A stretch of 36,167 nucleotides of DNA from an uncultured Verrucomicrobiales bacterium (GTDB lineage: Bacteria; Verrucomicrobiota; Verrucomicrobiia; Verrucomicrobiales; Akkermansiaceae), in contig CAJXVQ010000005.1 in the NCBI GenBank assembly GCA_913060685.1, positions 1-36,167 of the forward strand, given 5' to 3'. The notes beneath the pieces were generated by a model, which had not been told where the DNA came from, ran no database searches, and saw nothing but the letters and a program-made list of their open reading frames with translations. This document shows, one piece after another, positions 1 to 7,980 of the stretch. How positions within the stretch are numbered: the first letter of the stretch is position 1; every line of letters starts with the position of its first letter. The position numbers and the translations under genes are program-made.

Positions 1-23
1 CGTCAGATGTGTATAAGAGACAG
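1..23 (+). other. Nextera/Tn5 transposase adapter (sequencing artefact)
   Basis: Bases 5-23 are the 19-bp Tn5 mosaic end AGATGTGTATAAGAGACAG. Bases 1-4 (CGTC) match the preceding bases of the Illumina Nextera read-1 adapter. This is library adapter left on the contig end, not genomic DNA. Read on the minus strand it adds the spurious peptide CLLYTSD to the gene that runs off this edge. Genomic sequence starts at base 24. Confidence 0.97.
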
Positions 24-217
24 GGGTTTGTTCCGGTAGTTTGCTCGGCAAGGTTGTCCAAAGAATCCCCATCAGAGTTAGCGGAGCCCGTGGTGGTTTC
101 CAGAGTGGGGAAGTAGGTGAGTTCCCAGGAATCATCGAGGCCGTCGCTGTCGGAATCGACGAAAACCTGGCCTTGAAGCAGAGTTACCAGAGGAAGGAGG
201 AGGATGAATTTTTTCAT
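24..217 (-). CDS. Secreted TSP3-like calcium-binding protein, N-terminal fragment
   Basis: The ATG lies at 215-217 and about 64 genuine codons are present before the adapter interrupts the frame. The product starts MKKFILLLPLVTLLQGQ, a short classical signal peptide, so the protein is exported. It continues with DSDSDGLDDSWE and later NSDGDSLDNLAEQTTGTNP. These acidic Asp-rich loops are of the thrombospondin type 3 / EF-hand-like kind found at the ends of many large verrucomicrobial surface proteins. Here the loops lie right after the signal peptide, so the rest of the protein, and its function, are unknown. The start is 19 nt below the stop of the CotH gene, so the two are probably cotranscribed. 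Everything beyond base 24 is missing. Confidence 0.75.
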
Positions 218-236
218 AGGCTCTGAATTTAAAAGT

Positions 237-3200
237 CTAAAAATCAAGAGCTCTGAATCGCCAAAAGATCTCGGGATTTTCGGTGATATCGAAAGAGAAC
301 TCGTGGGTCTGAATCGAGCCGGTGACCCCGGTCACTTCGGTGTTTTGTGTGGTCCAGACTTCCAGGTTGCGGGAGGTTTGGAACTCAAGGGTCACGCCGC
401 TGCGGTTCATGTTCTTGGGAAAGGTTACCGTTCCGGTTGTTCCGTCGTTCTTGAATTCCGGAAGGGAATCCCGTGAATTGGGATCCGTGCCGAGAGCGAA
501 TTCAATGATGTTTGAGAGGTAATCGCCATCGGGATCTTCCTCCTCCGCATTGACATTGTTCGCGTTTGCCCAAGTGGCATAGTCCTCGGTTGTTGTGACC
601 ATCCCCGGAGAGGGAAGAGAGATATTCCAAGAGGCTGCAAAGTTTCCAAATTCCAAAGTGCCGTTTCGGTTCAGGGAGGAACCTCCATTGGCGGGCAGCC
701 ATGGGCTGGTGGTGAGGTAACGAACTTCGTCGACAGTCACCTGGTCGGATCCATCAAGGCTGGTGCCTCTTTGAAGTCGGACTGTTCCCTTGGTGTCATT
801 GAGTGGGCCGTCAGTGGCCGGCCCGATCAAGGTGACACCGCCATCGATATTAAAGGTGTTCCGGAAATCAGACGCGAGATCTGTGTCAAGGACAGGATCG
901 AAAGTCACGATGACGAGTGACTCTCCAGGTGCAAGGGAATGGTCCGAGGTCAGGTCAACGTCGAGGCCTCCGCGGAGTTTCCAGAATTCAAGTGAGGTCA
1001 ATTCGTCGCCGTTGTTGGTGAGTTCGACGAATTCATGACTGCTTGGTCCGGTTGGTGCGTAGTGGACTTCTGAAATGTAAATCGGGCCGAGAACGGGCCC
1101 GCTGTTGGGCGCCGCAGGAGTCCGTTCGGTCATCCAGAACAAAGTGTCATATCCCATGCCATCGAGCCATCGGCCAAGAGTGGTTCCGGGAATGGCGGCG
1201 CCGAAATCGACTTGGTCGACGAAGTTTAAGGGCTGCCCATTTTGGTCAGCCTCAACAAGCCACAGGTTTTCACCGTTTCCTCCTCCATTAACGCCAAAGG
1301 GTCGGCCTATGGCCCAGGCACCCTTGATGGCGGCATTATCGAGAAAGGCGGCCTCAATGGTGAAGTTATCAGGATCAAGGACTCTGACCTCATGGCTGTC
1401 ATTAAACTCAGAGAAGCCATTGTATCCCTCGATTGTGATGAGATCACCGGTTGTCAGACCATGTGCATTACTGGTCACCGCTGTCGGGCCACTGCCCAAG
1501 GCTCCCCGGTAGTCGGAAATGGCGTTTTGGGCCGTCGGATTATACAGGGAGTCCGAGAAGGTGAGATATTCCAGCCCGCCAAGTGTGGTCGCGGGAATTT
1601 TGAATGAGCGATAGACTTTCTTGGAATCGGTAAGAAGCCATCCCCCGATATCGATGGGGGAAGCGCTCGTGTTATGGATTTCAATGTAGTCGTCCGAGGC
1701 GTCGCTGGAACGCACTTCGTTGATGACGATTCTTTGATCTTTAAGGATGCCATTGACTCCGGGCGAGCCGTGGAAGGAGACGCTGGGAGCCCAGTTGTCG
1801 GGATCGTTGGCATCACCTGTGAAATCGATGATCTCCAGCGAGGAGCCATCGCCATCAGGGCGGGATGGCCAAGGGCTGGTGTTATTGTATGTCAATGATT
1901 TGATGACTGTTCCTTCGGAATCGAGGAGTGTGAGAGTTTCGCCATTGTTATCGAGACCCCCTGAATAGGTTCCGACAATCGACTCGGCGAGGTTGCTTCC
2001 ATATCGACTGAGGAAGGCGTCGCGATCTTTCACGACGAGGCCGTGTTCTCCCGGTGCCAGAGCGCGGAGCTCGAGAGTCAGTGAGATGCCATCCGAGAAG
2101 GAGACCTCAAAAAGATTGAGAGGGGCGGCTCCGATGTTGAGGAGTTCGATGAATTCAAACTGATTGCTGTCTTCGATTTGAAGAGGGGCGGCTGCCTCTT
2201 TTTCAAGGAGGGTGGCCTCGCGCGGATGGTAATTGATTTCGCTGATGGCAAGGCTTGTGGCATCGGCAGGTTCCTCGAGAGTAAAGGTGCCAGCGGTGGG
2301 TGCGGACCAATCGTCCCCACTTTTTAATCGAGCGGTGACCGTAGAAGATTCACTCAAATCTAGAATCGCTTCGCCGGCAGGTTTCAAAATTGAAAGGGCG
2401 AGATCAAGTCCCAGATCACTGCTTCCCGCGGAAGCGTTGTGCACCTCGATGGTGATGACGTTGGTGCCCTCCACCAGATCGCCGGGCGCGAGGGGGTGTG
2501 TGTGATTCGGCATCAGAGATTCATCCGCATTGCCTTCGGCGAAATCACTATAAGTGATGGTCCCGGCCGGCATGTTTTCACGATAGATTTCTTTTCCGTT
2601 CAGATAAACGATGACGCCATCATCCCGGATGATGGAGACGTTTACGCTGATGGCTTGATCCGCATCGGTGACTTCAAATTCTTTCCGGAAGTAAACCGTG
2701 GGATAGCCGTTTCTAAGAGGCCCGATGCCAATGACGGTATTCGCGATGCCATCTCCGACAGAGGTTCCCGTGCGACCGCCGATAAGAGCTTGGCCGGTGA
2801 ACCAGGAGGCATCGTCAAAATCGGGATGTTTCCAGTCACTTGAACCGTAAGATGGGTTTCCGATGACAAGATCGCTGGATGATTGTGCGACTCCCGTATT
2901 GAGGTATTGCCAATTATTGGATTCGAAGGGAAAGGCGATTTCTGTTGCGATTCCGGAGACAAGGCTGAGTGCGTCAGGATGCGGGGTGCCATCGGGTAGA
3001 AGGGGGTCGCTCCCATCAAGAGTGTAGTAGATGATACCGGTGTCGCCATTGAGCGTGAGCGTGTCTCCGTCGCCGACAAATCCTCCTTCGGAGGGTTGGC
3101 CATTGATCGCGAAGGTTGGGGTCTCGACCTCAGGGAAAAGTCTGTCGGTCTCGAGTTTGTTGATGACGTTCGCAGTGCGGACCGGGAAGTAGGAAGTGTA

Positions 3201-5267
3201 GAGACGGTTTTGCTCAGCGAGCCAGTCGTCGCGGTCATAGGGCGGGGACTTCCGGTGATCTCCCCAACGGGCTGACTCGGCAATGATGGCCTTGTCGACA
3301 GCGCTCGCATATTTATTCCATCGTGCACGTGTGTTCGCGGGTGTCAGCGCCCCATTACCGGTGAGATGCATGTAGGCGCGGTCGGAATATCTTTGCCGGT
3401 ATTCCGGAATGCTTTCAAGAGTTCCCCGGATATTCATGGGGTCACGGGGGACGGCTGATTCAGATTGAGACTCAAGGACGCGTTCCCCATCCCACGAATA
3501 GAGCTTCCAGGGTCTCATATCGGTCGGAGTGGAAAAAGGGCCGCCTCCGGCTGCTCGCCAGTTGCCGTCGACCTTGAGGTCTTTATTTCCTCCGTAACGC
3601 TGGATGATTTGATAGTCGATGTATGAATCGATATCGACAACCTCTTGAATATCTTCCCAGTTTCGTGTCGCGACGGTGGATCGCATGGCATTCCATGCGG
3701 TGGCATTGCCTGAAACGTAGCTTGCGCCATTCCGGGCATCGATCTGATCACTATCGCCGCCATCGTAATTGGCATAGTGGACATTATCCTGTCGCTCGGC
3801 GATATTGTGGAGTCCCCAGTAGAGTCCGTTTACAAAAACGTGGGCAAGAAAGCCGGCTCCGGCATCCTCGTTCCCCATGTCTCGCAGGCTTTCGCGCATC
3901 CACTGGTCGCGGATCATGGAGCCACGCCCGCGTTGCCCCGCGTCACGGTGAATCCACGAGTTGTTGTAACCGGCCCGCAGGGCGATCGAGTTGAAATTGG
4001 CAACATCTACTTCGGGGAAAAGAACCTCACGGAGCCGGCCGGAACCATATTCCGAGCGGAAGCGAAAAGAGAGGGAGTGCTTTGGAGAACTTGAGGGGTT
4101 TCGGCTGGCGCCGCCTTGCACCCGGAGTCCGCAGTCTTCCTGGAAATCGGAGCGGCTGTCGTTCTCTCCGGGAATGAATTCGGCGGAGCAAGCCCGCTCC
4201 AGTCCCTGGGACTGTGGATTGCCGTAAAGCGCAACAAAGTCGCTGCCGGGCATGGAAATGGAGATGGTGGGGGCTTCCTTCATCCCGTGGAGCATCGCTT
4301 GGGCGATGGTAAGACCGTCGTGACCCGCTGAGGCCGCGGTGGACTTTGTGACCCGGGGGTCCATGTTGTAGTCTCCCGACGGTAAATTTCCGTATCCCGG
4401 CGGACGGGTTTGCTCGAGGAGGGAGGTGTTGTATCCGTTCGCGTCGGTGCCGTTTGGATTGGCATTGTCGATGTCGAGAATGAGGTAGGTATGGGCTTGT
4501 CCGAGGGTGGCGGAGAGTCCGGTCGCGGTGGCCGCCGAGCGGATCACGGTGGTGCGATCAACCGCGATTGATCCTGCATACAGGCTGGCAGTGGCGGTGG
4601 GAGAGCCGGCCCCGGTGAGAGGCGGGCTGCCGTCGCTCGTAAAATAGATGCGGGCTCCCGGAGTGGCGCTTGCGAGGACCACTTGCTGGGCGGTTTGGTA
4701 GAGACCTCTGCCGGGCGAGACCTCCAGGGCCGCGACCCGTGCGATTCCGTCTTCATCATTTTGCGCGCCGGGAGTCGGGGTGTCGAAGAAAACGACTTCG
4801 GAAGTGTTGGGGTGCTGTCCGTAGGAAATATCATCGCTTTGAACAGGGAAGGGCGTGCCCTCCGGGCCGTATTCAGAAGCAACCGTGCCGTCGGGGCGGA
4901 CAAGGCCGAGATATTCGCCGCTTTTGGAGAGACTGAAATTGGTGTGGAGGTTTCCGTTGCCATCGGGAATGCCGTCTCCGGAAGCTAAGACGACGATGTA
5001 GCCATTGGCGGGAATCAAGGTGCCGGACGGAAAGATCCAGGCACTTGGATCGTTGGGATTATCGGTCAATCTCCATCCACCAAGATCAACGGCACTTCCA
5101 GTGGGATTGTGAAGTTCGATCCAGTCTTCGAAAATTCCAGGGTCCACGTTTGGGACCGCAATGGAATCGTTTCCAGCAAGAAACTCGTTGATGACAATCG
5201 AGGCTTTCCCGACGCTGATCAGGAGGATTGAGGCGAAGAGGGCGAGACAGGTGCGTGCGGACTTCAT
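237..5267 (-). CDS. Giant secreted lamin-tail / CotH-kinase multidomain protein
   Basis: The product is 1676 residues with a signal peptide (MKSARTCLALFASILLISVGKA). Domains recognised by eye, in order: a lamin-tail domain (about 23-150, INEFLAGN ... DWIELHNPTGS); a chitobiase/Fn3-associated strand domain (about 180-260, YFTSDGSPP); a CotH-kinase-like domain (about 335-650) with GLYWGLHNIAERQD and KLYSWDGERVLE carrying the acidic residues expected of this atypical kinase fold; a second chitobiase-like domain (about 710-770, YYTLDGSDP); a galactose-binding-like sandwich (about 780-945); three further lamin-tail domains beginning near 1005, 1177 and 1394; and a C-terminal EDPDGDYLSNIIEFALGTDP calcium loop followed by a short sandwich ending WRFRALDF. 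This order is recurrent in Verrucomicrobiota and Planctomycetota cell-surface proteins. Its substrate is unknown. CotH proteins phosphorylate spore-coat proteins in Bacillus, but that role cannot be transferred here. The gene lies downstream of the amidase terminator. Confidence 0.9.
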   Translation of the reverse strand: MKSARTCLALFASILLISVGKASIVINEFLAGNDSIAVPNVDPGIFEDWIELHNPTGSAVDLGGWRLTDNPNDPSAWIFPSGTLIPANGYIVVLASGDGIPDGNGNLHTNFSLSKSGEYLGLVRPDGTVASEYGPEGTPFPVQSDDISYGQHPNTSEVVFFDTPTPGAQNDEDGIARVAALEVSPGRGLYQTAQQVVLASATPGARIYFTSDGSPPLTGAGSPTATASLYAGSIAVDRTTVIRSAATATGLSATLGQAHTYLILDIDNANPNGTDANGYNTSLLEQTRPPGYGNLPSGDYNMDPRVTKSTAASAGHDGLTIAQAMLHGMKEAPTISISMPGSDFVALYGNPQSQGLERACSAEFIPGENDSRSDFQEDCGLRVQGGASRNPSSSPKHSLSFRFRSEYGSGRLREVLFPEVDVANFNSIALRAGYNNSWIHRDAGQRGRGSMIRDQWMRESLRDMGNEDAGAGFLAHVFVNGLYWGLHNIAERQDNVHYANYDGGDSDQIDARNGASYVSGNATAWNAMRSTVATRNWEDIQEVVDIDSYIDYQIIQRYGGNKDLKVDGNWRAAGGGPFSTPTDMRPWKLYSWDGERVLESQSESAVPRDPMNIRGTLESIPEYRQRYSDRAYMHLTGNGALTPANTRARWNKYASAVDKAIIAESARWGDHRKSPPYDRDDWLAEQNRLYTSYFPVRTANVINKLETDRLFPEVETPTFAINGQPSEGGFVGDGDTLTLNGDTGIIYYTLDGSDPLLPDGTPHPDALSLVSGIATEIAFPFESNNWQYLNTGVAQSSSDLVIGNPSYGSSDWKHPDFDDASWFTGQALIGGRTGTSVGDGIANTVIGIGPLRNGYPTVYFRKEFEVTDADQAISVNVSIIRDDGVIVYLNGKEIYRENMPAGTITYSDFAEGNADESLMPNHTHPLAPGDLVEGTNVITIEVHNASAGSSDLGLDLALSILKPAGEAILDLSESSTVTARLKSGDDWSAPTAGTFTLEEPADATSLAISEINYHPREATLLEKEAAAPLQIEDSNQFEFIELLNIGAAPLNLFEVSFSDGISLTLELRALAPGEHGLVVKDRDAFLSRYGSNLAESIVGTYSGGLDNNGETLTLLDSEGTVIKSLTYNNTSPWPSRPDGDGSSLEIIDFTGDANDPDNWAPSVSFHGSPGVNGILKDQRIVINEVRSSDASDDYIEIHNTSASPIDIGGWLLTDSKKVYRSFKIPATTLGGLEYLTFSDSLYNPTAQNAISDYRGALGSGPTAVTSNAHGLTTGDLITIEGYNGFSEFNDSHEVRVLDPDNFTIEAAFLDNAAIKGAWAIGRPFGVNGGGNGENLWLVEADQNGQPLNFVDQVDFGAAIPGTTLGRWLDGMGYDTLFWMTERTPAAPNSGPVLGPIYISEVHYAPTGPSSHEFVELTNNGDELTSLEFWKLRGGLDVDLTSDHSLAPGESLVIVTFDPVLDTDLASDFRNTFNIDGGVTLIGPATDGPLNDTKGTVRLQRGTSLDGSDQVTVDEVRYLTTSPWLPANGGSSLNRNGTLEFGNFAASWNISLPSPGMVTTTEDYATWANANNVNAEEEDPDGDYLSNIIEFALGTDPNSRDSLPEFKNDGTTGTVTFPKNMNRSGVTLEFQTSRNLEVWTTQNTEVTGVTGSIQTHEFSFDITENPEIFWRFRALDF

Positions 5268-5295
5268 AAATCAGTATGAGAAATTAAAAGGTAGC

Positions 5296-5313
5296 TCACC
5301 TCGACAGAGGTGA
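5296..5313. repeat. Small hairpin TCACCTC-GACA-GAGGTGA
   Basis: A perfect 7-bp inverted repeat with a 4-base loop lies between the CotH gene start (5267) and the amidase terminator. On the minus strand it would sit in the 5' untranslated region of the CotH gene, 28 nt before its ATG. It has no T tract, so it is not itself a terminator. It could be an mRNA leader structure or an operator. Confidence 0.5.
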
Positions 5314-5340
5314 AACAAAAAAGGGACCGGACAGTCCCTT
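5312..5340 (-). terminator. Rho-independent terminator of the amidase gene
   Basis: On the minus strand AAGGGAC-TGTCCG-GTCCCTT (5340-5321) forms a 7-bp perfect stem and is followed directly by TTTTTTGTTTCA. It lies 33 nt past the amidase stop codon. The T-rich tail is on the minus strand, so it serves the amidase gene and separates it from the CotH gene. Confidence 0.8.
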
Positions 5341-5342
5341 AA

Positions 5343-5356
5343 CCCCAACGTTGGGG
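5343..5356. repeat. Perfect 14-bp palindrome CCCCAACGTTGGGG
   Basis: This loopless perfect palindrome lies between the amidase stop and its terminator. With no loop it is a poor RNA hairpin, so a dimeric protein-binding site or a stem that strengthens the terminator are both possible. Only its symmetry is visible. Confidence 0.6.
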
Positions 5357-5373
5357 AGAATCGGGGAAGGTCT

Positions 5374-6402
5374 CTAGCGCCTTCTTTTTTCCGAACCTAC
5401 TCTTTGTAGAGTGGCTTTGCGGTAAAAGACAATCGCTTCGCTCATCGCCTTGGCCAGGGTCCTTTGATACTTCGGATTGTGGATGAGATATTTCTCTTTC
5501 GGATGGCTCATGAAACCGCCCTCGAAGAGGATGGCAGGATGCTTTACTCCGGTTAAAACGCTGTAACGTGCCCGGCGGATGCCACGGTCCGGAACCTCTA
5601 GTCTTGCCTTGTCGAGCAGGTGGAGACTCCCCCAGTGGACGGCGGTTGCGAGAGCAATGTTGGCGGAGTCCTGGGCGTTGCCCATTCGTTCGATACTGTC
5701 TGAATCCTTAATAGAGCGGCCGTAGTGGGCTACTCCGACAGGCGAGAGAGTGAAGGTTTCGATTCCTCGAGCTTGGGATCGCCCTCTGGATCCTGCCGAA
5801 TTGAAATGGATGCTGATGAAAATGGCGTTATTGTATTGGTTCGCCAGCTTGACCCGTTCCTGAAGGGTCAGGAAGACATCAGATTTACGAGTCATGACGA
5901 CTTTGAAACCGGCGGACCTGAGATGGTCGTAGAGGAGGCGGCCCACCTTGAGATTGTATCCCGCCTCGGTCCCCAGCGAATTGACGGCGCCAGCGTCCCT
6001 GCCCCCGTGGCCGGGATCGATGATGACGGTGTCGAATGCCTTGGCCCCCTTAATTTTAAAAGGACACAGGACCGGATCGATGACTTTCTTGAGATCAGTG
6101 ATGGAGACGTGGTAGGTCCCGAGTGACACGACCGCGTGACTGAAGATGAACTTGACGTTGTTCATCAGGACCTCCTGGCCGCCAGCCTTAAATTTCAAGG
6201 AGATATCGGAGTTCTTGAGGGTGATGTAACCTCCCGAAGTGGTCATGCTGGTGAGGCCGTAAAAATCCCTCACCTGGGAAAGCGGGACATACCGGTCACC
6301 GCGGTATTCTTTGACTTTCCAGGTCAACTTTGCTGCGCTTACAGGAAGAATCGCGAGCAAAAGGAGTAGAAGAACGCTTCGTCGAGTGCCGGGATATCTC
6401 AT
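5374..6402 (-). CDS. N-acetylmuramoyl-L-alanine amidase (Amidase_3)
   Basis: The product is 342 residues and should be a zinc amidase that cleaves the amide bond between N-acetylmuramic acid and the L-Ala of peptidoglycan stem peptides in the periplasm, in cell separation or wall turnover. A signal peptide is visible (RRSVLLLLLLAILPVSAA). Residues about 30-110 look like the copper-amine-oxidase-N-like beta domain often joined to bacterial cell-wall enzymes (YVPLSQVRDFYG). The Amidase_3 domain follows with all expected residues: His132 in IIDPGHGG, Glu146 in GTEAGYNL, His199 in SIHFNSA and Glu294 in LFEGGFMSH. The C-terminus is short and basic (GSEKRRR). No SPOR or LysM domain is seen. The start at 6402 gives a proper signal peptide. 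The gene is transcribed away from purC across a 382-bp gap. Confidence 0.92.
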   Translation of the reverse strand: MRYPGTRRSVLLLLLLAILPVSAAKLTWKVKEYRGDRYVPLSQVRDFYGLTSMTTSGGYITLKNSDISLKFKAGGQEVLMNNVKFIFSHAVVSLGTYHVSITDLKKVIDPVLCPFKIKGAKAFDTVIIDPGHGGRDAGAVNSLGTEAGYNLKVGRLLYDHLRSAGFKVVMTRKSDVFLTLQERVKLANQYNNAIFISIHFNSAGSRGRSQARGIETFTLSPVGVAHYGRSIKDSDSIERMGNAQDSANIALATAVHWGSLHLLDKARLEVPDRGIRRARYSVLTGVKHPAILFEGGFMSHPKEKYLIHNPKYQRTLAKAMSEAIVFYRKATLQRVGSEKRRR

Positions 6403-6784
6403 TGTAGGATAGGGGAAGTCAGGGACTAAGGTGTTTGGAGAGGCTAGGATTGGCTGGGCCGATTGCCAAGTTGAAAAATGCTCCGTGTTTTCTCAGGGCA
6501 ATCAAGCCGCGCAGAGACTACCCTGTTTGGTCATTCAGCCTCGGCTATTTGCTTTTAGCGATTGGCGTTTAGCTGTTTATGGGCCTATGTCTGTTTCGGG
6601 ATTCCCCCTAAACCACGAAAACTCCCTGCGAACAGCCAATCGCGAATGGCCATCGGGTTTTCCTTTTGAGTGAAGTCATTGACCGAACCAGATCGCCCGG
6701 CCGGATTTCTTGAGGCAATGGAAAAGTGAAACGAAGATAATCCGGGATTGGCAAGGGCATGGTCGGGCATTATGAACCTCGCCC
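6403..6784. promoter_or_regulatory. Divergent intergenic region between amidase and purC
   Basis: The region has no convincing gene; short frames inside it lack family features. It must hold promoters for both flanking genes. For purC, GATAAT at 6735-6740 is a possible -10 box, but no good -35 lies at the right spacing. The middle carries an imperfect inverted repeat (6551-6652) related to one at 17.65 kb, annotated separately. Confidence 0.5.
6551..6652. repeat. Intergenic inverted-repeat element, copy 1
   Basis: The left arm (6551-6579) contains TTTAGCGATTGGCGTTTAGC. The right arm (6631-6651) contains AACAGCCAATCGCGAATGGC, whose reverse complement shares GCGATTGGC with the left arm. Both arms match the second element at 17651-17743: the left arm by about 20 of 25 bases by eye, and the right arm by the identical 13-mer AACAGCCAATCGC. 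The arrangement resembles a REP-like or small non-autonomous palindromic element. It has no coding capacity. Confidence 0.6.
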
Positions 6785-7492
6785 ATGGAGCCCATCTACG
6801 AAGGCAAGGCCAAGCGACTTTACACCACTGACGATCCTGAAGTTCTCCGAATGGAGTACAAGGATGAGGCGACCGCCTTTAACGCGCAGAAAAAAGCCGA
6901 GTTTGAGAATAAGGGGAAACTCAACAAGGCGATCACCCTGTTAATGTATCAGATGCTTGAGGAGAAGGGGGTTCCCACCCATCTCGTCGCTGATCTTGAT
7001 GAGGTGAACCTGCTTGTGAAGAGGGTGGAAATCCTGCAGGTCGAGGTGATTGTTCGCAATTTGGCCGCCGGAAGTTTTTCGAAGCGCATGGGCGTGGAGG
7101 TCGGGACGGAGTTCGAAATCCCGGTCGTGGAGTTTTCCTACAAGTCAGATGCTCTCGGCGATCCGCTTATTAATGATGACTACGCCCGGGAAATGAAGCT
7201 CGCCACACCGGAAGACTGTGCGTTTTTGAAAACCCAGGCACTCGTGATCAATGAGGTCATGAAGGGATTCTTTCTCGAGTGCGGGATGAAGCTCATTGAT
7301 TTTAAGATCGAGTTTGGCAAGGGGAGTGATGGCAAGATCGTCCTTGCTGATGAAGTGAGCCCGGATACCTGTCGTCTCTGGGACGCCGCGACCGGCGAGA
7401 AAATGGACAAGGACCGCTTCCGTGAAGATCTCGGTGGGGTGATGGCGGGTTATGAGGAAGTCCTCGCCCGCGTGATCAAGGCGAGATCGTAG
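6785..7492 (+). CDS. purC: Phosphoribosylaminoimidazole-succinocarboxamide synthase (SAICAR synthetase)
   Basis: The product is 235 residues, the usual length for the short bacterial enzyme. PurC is a cytosolic enzyme that joins CAIR and aspartate using ATP to make SAICAR in purine biosynthesis. Visible family motifs are YEGKAKRLY at the N-terminus (ATP-binding loop), the KDEATAFNAQKKAEFENKG stretch, VEVIVRNLAAGSF, DFKIEFG, and LADEVSPDTCRLWD, which contains the signature acidic residues near the end of the active site. The ATG at 6785 gives the canonical N-terminus, and no clear Shine-Dalgarno sequence precedes it. No other purine gene is adjacent. The gene converges on the greAB-like gene with a 26-nt gap. 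Confidence 0.97.
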   Translation: MEPIYEGKAKRLYTTDDPEVLRMEYKDEATAFNAQKKAEFENKGKLNKAITLLMYQMLEEKGVPTHLVADLDEVNLLVKRVEILQVEVIVRNLAAGSFSKRMGVEVGTEFEIPVVEFSYKSDALGDPLINDDYAREMKLATPEDCAFLKTQALVINEVMKGFFLECGMKLIDFKIEFGKGSDGKIVLADEVSPDTCRLWDAATGEKMDKDRFREDLGGVMAGYEEVLARVIKARS

Positions 7493-7518
7493 GAAGAAGC
7501 GCAAGCGACCGGCCTGCG

Positions 7519-7980
7519 CTACTCCAGACCGGTGACCATGAGCGGGGGACTCTCCAATTCGTCGCCCATTTTTCTCTCGCTGAGCTCCTGGTAAAGCCGG
7601 GAGTCCGGCGTGATCACGGTGACATCGCAGCCCAGATACTCAGTCATTAATCCACCCGCTGTCGGTGCGAGCAGGTAGAAGCAGATTTCGCCCTCTTGAT
7701 CGACTTCGACCAAGGCGCCAGGTCCGACTTCGTCGCTGATCTCGTAGGCACGCGGGTCAAACCGCTTAAAGGTCACGAGTGATTCCTCGGCGAGAGCCAG
7801 TTGCTCCGCTTGGGCCTCGGCAAGGTAAGCGGCCTCGATGGCGCGGGTGTCATATTTACCCTCGGATTTCGTCTCGTCTCCGCTGGCACTCTCGCTTGAT
7901 TCGGCGAGCGCGGATTTCGTGACGGCGATCTTGGCTTCCAGTTTCTGCAGCAGGGCAGTGATCACATCATCCTTGGTCAT
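7519..7980 (-). CDS. GreA/GreB C-terminal-like domain protein
   Basis: The product is 153 residues. The N-terminal half is helical and charged and includes the family-like stretch KYDTRAIEAAYLAEAQA. The C-terminal half resembles the FKBP-like C-terminal domain of transcript cleavage factors GreA/GreB: a GALVEVDQEG strand, APTAGG, then VITPDSRLYQELSERKMGDELE, comparable to the 'SPLGRALLGKKVGDEV' region. The GreA N-terminal coiled-coil finger is not clearly present, so true transcript cleavage activity is doubtful. RNA polymerase binding is a family-based guess. The start codon overlaps the stop of the DAHP synthase gene (ATGA, 7977-7980), which implies translational coupling and cotranscription. 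The gene ends close to purC, convergently. Confidence 0.72.
   Translation of the reverse strand: MTKDDVITALLQKLEAKIAVTKSALAESSESASGDETKSEGKYDTRAIEAAYLAEAQAEQLALAEESLVTFKRFDPRAYEISDEVGPGALVEVDQEGEICFYLLAPTAGGLMTEYLGCDVTVITPDSRLYQELSERKMGDELESPPLMVTGLE

Noticed and set aside
6735-6740. Sigma-70 -10 box for purC
   Set aside because: GATAAT is well placed, but no acceptable -35 hexamer lies 16-18 bases upstream, so the promoter is not called as a separate feature.
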